Source of the DNA: Psychrobacter sp. UBA3962 | GTDB lineage: Bacteria > Pseudomonadota > Gammaproteobacteria > Pseudomonadales > Moraxellaceae | Reading direction: 5' to 3' | Length of the DNA stretch: 64,000 nt | Assembly: GCF_002385225.1 (NCBI RefSeq) | Contig: NZ_DGDC01000010.1 | Location: 157,157-221,156, forward strand | In this document: positions 34,426 through 42,833 of the stretch, piece after piece | How the letters are laid out: every line of letters begins with the position of its first letter | Numbering within the stretch: the stretch's first letter is position 1 | Program-made: the position numbers and the translations under genes | Notes under the pieces: generated by a model | What the model was told of the DNA's origin: nothing | The model's input: the letters and a program-made list of their open reading frames with translations, nothing else | The model's database searches: none

Positions 34426-34761
34426 CTATTTTTGTTCTGTACCCGTTTGCACATACTTATCAAAGTTATCTGCATAATCGTCTAAGTTATCACTTAACAT
34501 TTGACGATACTGCTTGGTATAAAACTCAATGATTTCATTTTTTTCTGCGGCCAAATCACTGCCTTTAACGAAGCCAATAGAGGCGACAGAAGCACTATAG
34601 CGGGCGGCTGCATATAATAATGAAGCACCCACTTGACCTGAATGTGATTCAGGGCCTAACTGACTGTTGGCAAGCTCAATAATGGCATCAGCACGTTTAT
34701 AAAAAGCTTCAATGTCTTTTGATAGCTTAGGATCTTCGTTGTTGTTAGGGGTATCGGTCAT
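34426..34761 (-). CDS. DUF3144-like small soluble protein
   Basis: 111 residues from ATG 34761; a TTG at 34770 would add three. The features FYKRADAIIELAN, GQVGASLLYAAARYSA and a C-terminal YRQMLSDNLDDYADNFDKY match my memory of DUF3144 (function unknown). The protein is acidic, helical and without signal peptide. A minus-strand terminator follows. It lies 82 bases downstream of metK and could be partly co-transcribed with it. Confidence 0.75.
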   Translation of the reverse strand: MTDTPNNNEDPKLSKDIEAFYKRADAIIELANSQLGPESHSGQVGASLLYAAARYSASVASIGFVKGSDLAAEKNEIIEFYTKQYRQMLSDNLDDYADNFDKYVQTGTEQK

Positions 34762-34796
34762 AATGATCAACTTTAATTTTATTGATTAAATGGGTT

Positions 34797-34836
34797 AAAT
34801 ACAGCTCCCAAGCTTGCAGCTATGAGTGCTGTATTT
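34797..34836 (-). terminator. Possible hairpin after metK
   Basis: AAATACAGC (34797-34805) and GCTGTATTT (34828-34836) are perfectly complementary around a 22-base loop. It overlaps the region between the metK stop and the DUF3144 gene. No strong T-run follows on the minus strand. Confidence 0.35.
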
Positions 34837-34843
34837 GCATGCT

Positions 34844-36010
34844 TTAGATATTAGCGTCTGCTCTTAATAGCTCTGCTTTGTCTACCTTTTCCCAAGTGAA
34901 AGCAGTCTCACTACCTTCACGACCAAAGTGGCCAAAAGTAGCTGTTTGCTGGTACATAGGCTGTAGCAGATTTAGCATATGAGTGATGCCATAAGGACGT
35001 AGGTCGAAGTGAGTACGGATCAACTCAATAATGACTTCACGGCTTACTTTAGCAGTGCCAAAAGTGTTCACTGCAATTGATGTCGGTTCAGCAACCCCAA
35101 TCGCATAACTGATCTGAACTTCACAGCGCTCAGCAAGGCCGGCGGCAACGATATTTTTTGCCACATAGCGACCCGCATAAGCAGCACTACGGTCAACTTT
35201 CGAAGGGTCTTTACCACTGAATGCACCGCCACCATGACGCGCCATACCACCGTAAGTATCTACAATAATTTTGCGACCCGTTAAGCCGGCATCACCCACA
35301 GGACCACCGATAACGAATTTGCCAGTTGGGTTAATATGATAGCGAGTGTCTTTGTGCAGTAGCTCAGCTGGGATAACTTGCTTGATGATGCTTTCCATAA
35401 CCGCTTCATGCAAGTCGGCTTGAGATACATCTGGATCATGTTGGGTAGATAAAACCACAGCATCAATAGCTGAGGGGATACCATTGGCATATTTTAGAGT
35501 CACTTGAGCTTTGGCATCAGGGCGTAACCAAGGTAGCTCACCAGAACGACGTAACATAGACTGACGTTCCATTAAGCGGTGGGCATACTCAATAGGTGCT
35601 GGCATCAATACTTCGGTTTCATTGCTGGCATAACCAAACATTAGACCTTGGTCACCGGCACCCTGGTCTTCTGGGTTTTGACGGTCAACCCCTTGAGCGA
35701 TTTCAGGAGATTGTTTACCAATCATATTGATAACCGCACAGGTATTACCATCAAAGCCTAAATCTGAATGGTTATACCCAATTTCATTAACTGTCTCACG
35801 AACAATGCGTTCGATATCGATATTGGCAGTGGTTGAGATTTCACCAGCTAAAACTACTGCCCCTGTTTTAACTAAGGTTTCACAGGCCACACGGGCGTGT
35901 AAGTCTTCACGCATAATTGCATCAAGCAAAGCATCTGAAATTTGATCTGCCATTTTATCAGGATGGCCTTCACTTACAGATTCTGAGGTAAAAAGTTGAT
36001 AGTCATGCAT
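34844..36010 (-). CDS. metK: S-adenosylmethionine synthetase
   Basis: 388 residues. Makes S-adenosylmethionine from ATP and methionine; essential. N-terminal SEGHPDKMADQISDA, the flexible-loop region with GAGDQGLMFGYA, GPVGDAGLTGRKIIVDTYGG and the GGGAFSGKDPSKVDRSAAY block contain the ATP, Mg and K ligands and are all intact. Length matches the E. coli enzyme. SAM made here feeds many enzymes in this window (CmoM, RsmE, QueE, LipA). No riboswitch recognised upstream. Confidence 0.97.
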   Translation of the reverse strand: MHDYQLFTSESVSEGHPDKMADQISDALLDAIMREDLHARVACETLVKTGAVVLAGEISTTANIDIERIVRETVNEIGYNHSDLGFDGNTCAVINMIGKQSPEIAQGVDRQNPEDQGAGDQGLMFGYASNETEVLMPAPIEYAHRLMERQSMLRRSGELPWLRPDAKAQVTLKYANGIPSAIDAVVLSTQHDPDVSQADLHEAVMESIIKQVIPAELLHKDTRYHINPTGKFVIGGPVGDAGLTGRKIIVDTYGGMARHGGGAFSGKDPSKVDRSAAYAGRYVAKNIVAAGLAERCEVQISYAIGVAEPTSIAVNTFGTAKVSREVIIELIRTHFDLRPYGITHMLNLLQPMYQQTATFGHFGREGSETAFTWEKVDKAELLRADANI

Positions 36011-36159
36011 AGTAGGAGAGTCACTTATATTCAGGATTCAGGAGCTTGGATTCAGGAATTGAGATTTTAGCACGGCAATGACGCTTTAAAAGTCATTACG
36101 GTATGATGGTAAAATCAAACAAGATAATCATAAAAATTTAAATAGCCTATTTTACCCTT

Positions 36160-36184
36160 AACTCACTGAAAACTCTAGTGAGTT
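36160..36184 (-). terminator. Possible hairpin after nth
   Basis: AACTCACT (36160-36167) pairs with AGTGAGTT (36177-36184) around a nine-base loop, downstream of nth on the minus strand. No T-run follows, so the terminator call is weak. Confidence 0.35.
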
Positions 36185-36242
36185 GACGCTATTGATGGGT
36201 TTATGTTCTACATAACAGGTCTTAAAGGCGAGGCGGTGCTTA

Positions 36243-36938
36243 TTATAATTCTGCGAAAGCCTGCTTGTCTTTAAACATACACTCTTCATAGACCGGACAG
36301 GCCCCACATTTTGGAGTGCGCGCTTGACAGGTATAGCGGCCATGCAAAATAAGATAGTGATGGGCATCGACAAGATAATCTTCAGGTACCCGCTCTAATA
36401 GCTTTTGTTCTACGGCAAGCACAGTCCTGCCAGTGGCAAGGCCAGTACGGTTGCTAACGCGAAATATATGGGTGTCTACGGCCATGGTAGGATGACCAAA
36501 AGCTGTGTTCAGGACCACGTTGGCTGTTTTTCGGCCCACGCCTGCCAGTGCCTCTAAATCTTTACGGTTATCTGGTACTTGGCTGTTATGCTTCTCAATT
36601 AAGTCTTTACAAGCCTTCATGACGTTTTTGGCTTTTGAATTAAACAGGCCTATGGTCTTGATATACTCTTTTAACCCTTCTTCTCCTAGAGCATAAATGG
36701 CTTCAGGGGTATTGGCTACCGCATAAAGCTTACGGGTAGCTAAGTTGACGCTAACGTCTGTGGCCTGGGCCGATAAGATAACCGCTATAAGCAGCTCAAA
36801 GTTGCTGCTATATTCAAGCTCAGTCACCGGCTCATCAATGGCTGCCGCTAACTTTTCAAAAAAAGGGCGTACGTTACGATTGGGCAGCCGTCTTGAGGGA
36901 GGGGTCTGTGCTGTTTTATGTTTAACAACTTTACTCAT
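36243..36938 (-). CDS. nth: Endonuclease III (DNA glycosylase/AP lyase)
   Basis: 231 residues. Removes oxidised pyrimidines and nicks abasic sites in base-excision repair. The helix-hairpin-helix LAGVGRKTANVV holds the nucleophile Lys137; the catalytic Asp155 is in MAVDTHIFR. The [4Fe-4S] cluster ligands are Cys204, 211, 214 and 220 (C-x6-C-x2-C-x5-C). A 20-residue basic N-terminal extension precedes the core. Follows rnfB by 69 bases on the same strand, a linkage common in gammaproteobacteria. Confidence 0.95.
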   Translation of the reverse strand: MSKVVKHKTAQTPPSRRLPNRNVRPFFEKLAAAIDEPVTELEYSSNFELLIAVILSAQATDVSVNLATRKLYAVANTPEAIYALGEEGLKEYIKTIGLFNSKAKNVMKACKDLIEKHNSQVPDNRKDLEALAGVGRKTANVVLNTAFGHPTMAVDTHIFRVSNRTGLATGRTVLAVEQKLLERVPEDYLVDAHHYLILHGRYTCQARTPKCGACPVYEECMFKDKQAFAEL

Positions 36939-37007
36939 TTTAATTTAATGTCTCGTCAAATTTACCTATCATTGAAAATAGAGAAAATCAGCATTTAGGC
37001 TAAATCC

Positions 37008-37892
37008 CTATTCACTAAGCTCGGCCAACTGCCGTTTTAAGTCGTCTAATTCTGCTTGTTTGCTAGGGTTAGGGCGTATGCTTAGCTGTTTTTCTAGCTT
37101 TTTGATTTTGGTGCGTAGCTTTGCTCCAGCAATGGTGGCTTTGGCTTGAGAGGCATCGATATCTAAGCTTTGGTGTGAAGCATTACCTATCATGGTCTCG
37201 ATAACACTGGTCACTGGCTTAGCATGGGTTTTATCTGCCATTTGCTCTGCCACACGATTGAGATGATTGTGATAGCGATATCGCAGATGTGCTTGTTCTT
37301 TTTCTCTAAACTCAGCCGTTTCGGTAGCAGGGTCACGAGGCACTTCAATAAGATCAATGCAATCCACAGGGCATGGGGGGAGGCATAGCTCACAGCCGGT
37401 GCATAAGTCGCTGATGATGGTGTGCATGTGTTTGCCAGTACCAATAATGGCATCTACTGGGCAGGCAGGAATGCACTTAGTACAGCCAATGCAATCATCT
37501 TCTCGTATCACTGCGCGCACTTCAGTAGGGCGACTGGTATTAGGATCTACCGGCCAGGCAGACTCACGAACGGGTAATACTTCTCTGTCTAGTACTTTCG
37601 CAATGGTATCACTAACCGGCTGACCGCCAGGCACACACTTATTGTGCGGCTCATTATCTACCACCATAGCAATGGCGTAGGGCAAGCAGCCCTCAGAGTG
37701 GTCGCATAGCCCACACTGAGTCTGAGGTAAGGTGGCATCAACTGTGGCAATCTTTTGACGTTGGTGTTGCGTCAGGCGCTCAAGCCCAAAGCGATTAAAT
37801 AGAATAGGAAGGTCGTCTAATCGGTCAGTGCTCACGAGTACCTCATCATAAATAGCAATTGAATAACTTAAAAAGTCAGTACCGACGGGCAC
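37008..37892 (-). CDS. rnfB: RnfB-like ferredoxin electron-transfer protein (orphan)
   Basis: 294 residues from GTG 37892 (start uncertain). The RnfB-type cluster ligands are Cys60, 63, 69 and 86; two ferredoxin-type [4Fe-4S] motifs follow at Cys134, 137, 140, 144 and Cys164, 167, 170, 174. The usual N-terminal membrane helix of RnfB is missing, and a Lys/Arg-rich coiled tail (about 190-294) is present. No other rnf gene is in the window, so it may serve as a soluble ferredoxin-like electron carrier, perhaps for Fe-S enzymes such as Nth (inference). Confidence 0.85.
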   Translation of the reverse strand: MPVGTDFLSYSIAIYDEVLVSTDRLDDLPILFNRFGLERLTQHQRQKIATVDATLPQTQCGLCDHSEGCLPYAIAMVVDNEPHNKCVPGGQPVSDTIAKVLDREVLPVRESAWPVDPNTSRPTEVRAVIREDDCIGCTKCIPACPVDAIIGTGKHMHTIISDLCTGCELCLPPCPVDCIDLIEVPRDPATETAEFREKEQAHLRYRYHNHLNRVAEQMADKTHAKPVTSVIETMIGNASHQSLDIDASQAKATIAGAKLRTKIKKLEKQLSIRPNPSKQAELDDLKRQLAELSE

Positions 37893-38005
37893 TAACCAAA
37901 GAATTATGGTAATACTTTAACAGTCGTTAGTTAATCGTTGAACCCTTCATTTGATCTGCAATTGAGCAGTGTCAACGGTTTACTTAACGTTTGGATACCT
38001 GAAAG

Positions 38006-39754
38006 CTAGGATCCAATAAATAAATTATTGGCCAAAATAGGGTCTATCTTTAGGCGACTGGTTTGTAGCTGCTGACCCATTACGGGTTTTTGAAACAGCA
38101 GGTTGGTCGCTTTTGCGGCCTCATCGATGCTATAAAAACACCCCACACCTTGGGTTTCAGCCAGTTTTGGATGCTTCTTAAATAGTTTAGCAACCCAATT
38201 CACATGATCGCTAATTTGAGTTTTAGCCGTTAGTATCTGTGCGGCTAGGTGACTAAAGTTGGCGTGCGAGCCTTGCCCTTCAGATTGGGTATCTTCATCG
38301 ATAGCTAGCGCGACCTGGCCCCCGGTCATTGCCAAATAAACTTCTGCTAGAATTTCCGAGTCTAGTAAAGCCCCGTGGAAGGTACGGTCCATTTTACCCA
38401 CGTTAAGACGGCGTACTAGAGCATCTAGAGTGTTCTTTTGACCCGGATACTGCTGTTTGGCCATTACCAAGGAGTCAGTAACGGTAATCTTCTCAGCAAA
38501 GTCGGTTAGCCCAACTTTATCAAACTCCATGGATAAGAAGCTGATATCAAATGGGGCGTTATGGGCAATAACTTCCGCCCCAAGCATAAATTCATAAAGG
38601 GGCTTAGCCACTTCTTTAAATTTAGGTTTGTCCGCTAAGAAGGCCTCTGAGATACCGTGAACTCTAATAACCTCATCATCCATACCGCGCTCAGGGTTGA
38701 TATAGACGTGTAGCTTTTCGCCAGTAAACTTGCGGTTCACAAGCTCAATGATACCTACCTCAATGATTCGGTCCCCTTTTAAAGCATCCAGACCTGTGGT
38801 CTCGGTATCCATAATCAATTGACGGCCACTTTGCCCTCTATTAATAGGTTCAGGTAATAGCGGTTTAAAGTGAGGGTTGGCACGACTGGTATCGCCATCA
38901 AACTCAATCTCTTGCATCTCGTTTGATTGCTCTTGAGTCGCTTGGGCTGTCTCAGCATTATTTTGTAGGTCTGGTATTGAACTATGAGGCAAAGGCTGTG
39001 AAACTGGCGAGTCGGTATGAGGGTTGCCAAACTGTGCTGCCAAAGCCGCTTCTTCTTCAGCAGACATCTCATCAAAACCTAGAGGATCATCTTTAATCCA
39101 ATCATTACTGTCTTGAAAGTTGTTATTTTCCGAGTTAATCATATTGCTTGGGGGTCTCGTGGTGTTATTAGGATGAACGTTTGATTCATCAACAAGGGGG
39201 GAGGTCGGTGTTTGCGCTTCAGAAGTAACTAAGTTTTGTGAGTTATTTAGTTTTTTTTTAAGCTCATCGCTATTATTAGGACTAGAGGCAATAGAGTCAG
39301 AGGAAGATAGAATGCCACGGTTGGCCAGCTCATCTGCTTTTTCATTACCTTCATGACCAGCATGGCCTTTCACCCAGTGCCAGCTAACATCACGGTTGGC
39401 TTGTAGAGCATCTAAGCGTTGCCATAGTTCTTGGTTTTTTACCGGTTTATTGCCAGAGGTTTTCCAGCCTTTATTTTTCCAGCCTTGAATCCAAGAGGTA
39501 ATGCCATTTTTAACATAGCTTGAGTCGGTCCAAATCTCTAGGTGCTGATTATGAGGGCTATTTTCTAAAGCCATAATTGCTCCCATCAACTCCATTTGGT
39601 TGTTGGTGGTATGAGCTTCGCCGCCAAAATACTCAATTTGACGACCATCACTAAGCACTAATAGAGTCCCCCACCCTCCAGGACCAGGATTTCCTTTGCA
39701 GGCACCATCAGTGAAAGCGATAGTGGTATTGGGCTTAGGATTAAGTACAGACAT
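38006..39754 (-). CDS. rnhA-dnaQ: Fused RNase HI and DNA polymerase III epsilon subunit
   Basis: 582 residues in one uninterrupted frame. Residues 1-147 are a complete RNase HI with Asp16, Glu55, Asp77 and Asp141 of the active site. Residues 150-310 form a polar, Ser/Asn/Glu-rich linker, and 311-490 are a complete DnaQ proofreading exonuclease: MDTETTG with Asp316/Glu318, HNAPFD with Asp403, and His460/Asp465. A clamp-binding-like GGQVALAI follows. In E. coli rnhA and dnaQ are separate divergent genes. The fusion tethers RNA-primer removal to the replicative polymerase. I cannot exclude internal starts giving a free DnaQ. Confidence 0.93.
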   Translation of the reverse strand: MSVLNPKPNTTIAFTDGACKGNPGPGGWGTLLVLSDGRQIEYFGGEAHTTNNQMELMGAIMALENSPHNQHLEIWTDSSYVKNGITSWIQGWKNKGWKTSGNKPVKNQELWQRLDALQANRDVSWHWVKGHAGHEGNEKADELANRGILSSSDSIASSPNNSDELKKKLNNSQNLVTSEAQTPTSPLVDESNVHPNNTTRPPSNMINSENNNFQDSNDWIKDDPLGFDEMSAEEEAALAAQFGNPHTDSPVSQPLPHSSIPDLQNNAETAQATQEQSNEMQEIEFDGDTSRANPHFKPLLPEPINRGQSGRQLIMDTETTGLDALKGDRIIEVGIIELVNRKFTGEKLHVYINPERGMDDEVIRVHGISEAFLADKPKFKEVAKPLYEFMLGAEVIAHNAPFDISFLSMEFDKVGLTDFAEKITVTDSLVMAKQQYPGQKNTLDALVRRLNVGKMDRTFHGALLDSEILAEVYLAMTGGQVALAIDEDTQSEGQGSHANFSHLAAQILTAKTQISDHVNWVAKLFKKHPKLAETQGVGCFYSIDEAAKATNLLFQKPVMGQQLQTSRLKIDPILANNLFIGS

Positions 39755-39920
39755 AGCGACTCACTCTGGCTAAAAAACAGCAAAAATAGTTAACGCCTAG
39801 TATAGCAAATATGACCTACTTATTTGAGTTTGCCTGTTTAATATATTTACCAATAGTCACAACAGCGATAACAAGTTTGCTAAAATACGGTTAATTATAT
39901 TGAGCTACCGGAACTTTGCC

Positions 39921-40517
39921 TTGAAACCATTAAATCTATCAAAAATTTATTCGACCGTACTCCTATCAGGGGTAGCCTTATTGGTAACCGCTTGTGATAA
40001 GTCTGAGACAGCCGACCCTGCAGTGAGTGCTGATACGGCGGCTGAGACTTTAAACTCTGAACAAAGTATTAAACACCATGCTGATATGTTTTCAGGCTGC
40101 TATACCGTAAGTAAAGATGAGCCACCACAGATTAAGGTCAGCCAGCAGACACAAGGCTTAGTGATGCAGATGAAAGAGCCAAAATCTGCCAATAGAGTTT
40201 GGGATGACCCAGAGCCATTAGAGCCTATCGCTATTGATAAAGTATCAAAATACTTTTCAGTTGATGAGAAAAACGTAGAAGGGGTAATCGGTCGACCAGA
40301 TCGAGTATTCGTTGTTGCTCAAGTTAAACAGGCCTATGTGAATATTGATCCGACTTTAGACAGTCCGTATCTAGGTTATATTTTGCAAGGCTCCAATACC
40401 ATTTATAAAGTTGAGTGCGATGACACCCCAGCAGATGAGCTAATAGAAAACCCACATCAAAATGAAGAGGGTGTGGGTAATATCGTGATTAAGCCTGCAG
40501 GCAAGGTTGAGAGTTAA
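39921..40517 (+). CDS. Hypothetical lipoprotein
   Basis: 198 residues from TTG 39921; the frame is open to TTG 39900, which would add seven. The -10 TAAAAT at 39881-39886 would put the 5' end near 39893, favouring the inner start. Signal peptide with lipobox LVTAC (lipid Cys at about 25). The mature part is acidic, with a C-terminal strand-rich region (VFVVAQVKQAYVNIDPTLD). No family recognised. Divergent from the rnhA-dnaQ gene. Confidence 0.65.
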   Translation: MKPLNLSKIYSTVLLSGVALLVTACDKSETADPAVSADTAAETLNSEQSIKHHADMFSGCYTVSKDEPPQIKVSQQTQGLVMQMKEPKSANRVWDDPEPLEPIAIDKVSKYFSVDEKNVEGVIGRPDRVFVVAQVKQAYVNIDPTLDSPYLGYILQGSNTIYKVECDDTPADELIENPHQNEEGVGNIVIKPAGKVES

Positions 40518-40638
40518 GTTGCTTTATTAGAAGTAACAATATTAAAAGTAATAATTATTTGAAAGCACAAATAATATCAAAACATTGCAGGCATCAAGAG
40601 TTAGCTTTTAAGTCATTTGGCAATTAGGAATAAAGAAA

Positions 40639-40944
40639 ATGGGTTTTTTAAATTATTTATTAATGGGAGCCTTGGCTTATGCAGCAGGCTGGGCGGTTCG
40701 TCTTTATGTGTTAGAAAAAGGCCCAAAACCTGAGCAGCCTTATAGCCTCTCGCATCCTAAGATCAAAATTTATTTGGCAGCTTTTTTTGGGATTATGTTG
40801 CTGATATCTGCCTTATTAGGCAAGTTCGTGCTAGGGCATGAGGGGCTAGATGTGGCTTTTGTTATTGTTAACAGCTTAGTGGCTACCTTTGTGTTCTCTT
40901 TTGGTCTAAGCCCAGATCATATCCGACACGACCTACCTGATTAA
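40639..40944 (+). CDS. Small hypothetical inner-membrane protein
   Basis: 101 residues with three hydrophobic segments (about 5-20, 45-65 and 72-92) and a C-terminal SPDHIRHDLPD tail. Starts with ATG; a weak AGGAA precedes it. No family recognised. Ends before the bidirectional terminator at 40992. Confidence 0.6.
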   Translation: MGFLNYLLMGALAYAAGWAVRLYVLEKGPKPEQPYSLSHPKIKIYLAAFFGIMLLISALLGKFVLGHEGLDVAFVIVNSLVATFVFSFGLSPDHIRHDLPD

Positions 40945-40991
40945 GCGTCTTATCTAAGTTATCTGGCGCTACCTAATTAAAGTGGCATAAA

Positions 40992-41019
40992 AAACCCCAT
41001 AAGTTAACTTATGGGGTTT
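40992..41019. terminator. Bidirectional terminator, 28-base perfect palindrome
   Basis: AAACCCCATAAGTT (40992-41005) is followed directly by its exact reverse complement (41006-41019). Ts flank it on both strands, so it can end the small membrane gene from the left and the efflux operon from the right. Confidence 0.85.
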
Positions 41020-41048
41020 GTTTTATTGTGGAAAGATAAAATTTAAGT

Positions 41049-42833
41049 TTAAGGCTCAACTACCTTAACGCCCTCTTGGGTTTCTACAACTTTAGAGCCA
41101 GCAGGGTGAGTAGAGGTCTCAACAACAGAGATATAAGCATCTGCGTTATTGTTATTATTGATGTCTACCGGAGTCAATTCTTTTTGTTTGACTACTTTAA
41201 CAGGCTGAGAGGCTTCAATGGCGTAAGCTTGTTCAGGAGTTACGATAGCAGGTCCACGGCTCGACTCGACGGCTTGTACGGCTTTTTGTTTATCCGTTTG
41301 ATTATCAAAGACGTTTACTAAGTTACGATACTTTGAGGTAGGCACAGCAACAGGACCTAAGTTCGCGCCGCCGCCTAATACTTGATACAGCTCAATTTGG
41401 TTATTGAGACGCTCTTGTTCTAAATTCAAGATAGACTGCTGAGTTGAAAACAGTGAGCGCTGAGCATCTAGTACTGCAAGATAATCGTCAACTTGAGCTT
41501 TAAAGCGCGCTTCAGAGATATCAAATAGACCTTGATAGTTCTCTTGTAAGCGGTATTCAGCTTGGGTTCTTTGGTCTAGTGTTGCTCGATCAGCCAGTAC
41601 GTCATTCACCTCTTTAAAGGCATTTTCGACAGCACTTTCATAATTGGCAACGGCTTGATCACGCTCAATTTGTGCCACTTCATAGTTGGCATCGCGTTGA
41701 CCGGCATCAAATAAAGGCAACTTAATAGAAGGGCCAAATGACCAACCTGCAGAGCTGCTCTTAAATAAGTCAGATAAATCGTTACTTGAATAGCCAAGGT
41801 TACCCGTCAAGCTAATTGACGGATAATAAGCAGCTCGAGCTACTTCAATATTGGCACCAGCAGCTTTTAAGTTGTATTCAGCTTGAAGTACATCAGGACG
41901 GTAGCGTAGCAGATCACTAGGCAAGCCAGCACTTAATACTTGGCTAGAAGCAATAGCTGGTACTGCAGGTTCTGGCAGCATATCATCACTGATAGGAGCA
42001 CCGACTAAGAATTTAAGGGCATTTCTAGCTTTCAAAACACCACTTTGAGCATTCAAGGCAGCAATGCGAGCGGTTTCAGCAGAAGCCGCTGCTTGTAGAG
42101 AAGGTGCTTTTGAGTCAATCCCAGCATCTAAACGAGCTTTGGTGATACGCAGTGATTCTTCACGAGTTTGTAGGGTGCTCACCGCAAGCTCTAGCTGCTT
42201 TTGCTGATAGCTTAGATTGACATAGCTCTTAGCGATATTGGCAATCAAGCTGACTTGAGCGGTATCTCTAGCTGCTGTGGTACTTAAATAGTTTTGTAGC
42301 GCTTGATCTTTTAAGCTGGCAACTTTGCCCCAGAAATCAAGCTCATAGGCAGCCAAACCAAGACCAACATCAAAGACATCAGTACCGTTGTCATAGCCAC
42401 GTTGGCTTGTACGGGTGTAGCCGCCGTTAATACCTACAGAAGGCGCATCACTACTATCGGTAATGCGGTATTGAGCTTGAGCCTTCTGGATGGCCAAGAT
42501 CGTCTGCTTAACGTCTTTGTTATTATCCAGGCCCATTTGAATAAGCGCTTTTAGCTTAGGGTCGGTATAAAAACTCTGCCAACGTACTGCGGCAAGACTA
42601 GAGGGGACTTGGTTATTCCCATATAGCTCGTAATTTTCCCCTGGTAAAAGAGGAATATTAGGACGAGCAACCACCGGACTTGTATCGGCAGTCGGTACTG
42701 TCTGACAGGCGCTAATAGCGACTGTCAAAGCAGATAAACCAAATAACCGTGCCCATTTATTAGATCTATTCATAGCAAGTGCACTCACAGCTCGACTTTT
42801 AAGAATTATATTTGATTTTACAGATGTCGTCAT
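41049..42833 (-). CDS. Outer-membrane efflux lipoprotein (OprM/NodT family), C-terminally extended
   Basis: 594 residues. Signal peptide with lipobox ISAC, then the TolC-like repeats: KAQAQYRITDSSDAPSVGI, the QAALNLF-like coiled regions and SLTGNLGYSSNDL. OprM proteins normally stop after LGGGW; here LGGG is followed by about 105 extra residues, low-complexity with Asn and Val/Glu repeats. It forms the outer channel of the RND pump encoded upstream; its start overlaps the pump gene stop by four bases. Confidence 0.9.
   Translation of the reverse strand: MTTSVKSNIILKSRAVSALAMNRSNKWARLFGLSALTVAISACQTVPTADTSPVVARPNIPLLPGENYELYGNNQVPSSLAAVRWQSFYTDPKLKALIQMGLDNNKDVKQTILAIQKAQAQYRITDSSDAPSVGINGGYTRTSQRGYDNGTDVFDVGLGLAAYELDFWGKVASLKDQALQNYLSTTAARDTAQVSLIANIAKSYVNLSYQQKQLELAVSTLQTREESLRITKARLDAGIDSKAPSLQAAASAETARIAALNAQSGVLKARNALKFLVGAPISDDMLPEPAVPAIASSQVLSAGLPSDLLRYRPDVLQAEYNLKAAGANIEVARAAYYPSISLTGNLGYSSNDLSDLFKSSSAGWSFGPSIKLPLFDAGQRDANYEVAQIERDQAVANYESAVENAFKEVNDVLADRATLDQRTQAEYRLQENYQGLFDISEARFKAQVDDYLAVLDAQRSLFSTQQSILNLEQERLNNQIELYQVLGGGANLGPVAVPTSKYRNLVNVFDNQTDKQKAVQAVESSRGPAIVTPEQAYAIEASQPVKVVKQKELTPVDINNNNNADAYISVVETSTHPAGSKVVETQEGVKVVEP

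Noticed and set aside
34844..36010. SAM riboswitch upstream of metK
   Set aside because: No recognisable SAM motif in the bases before the start at 36010.
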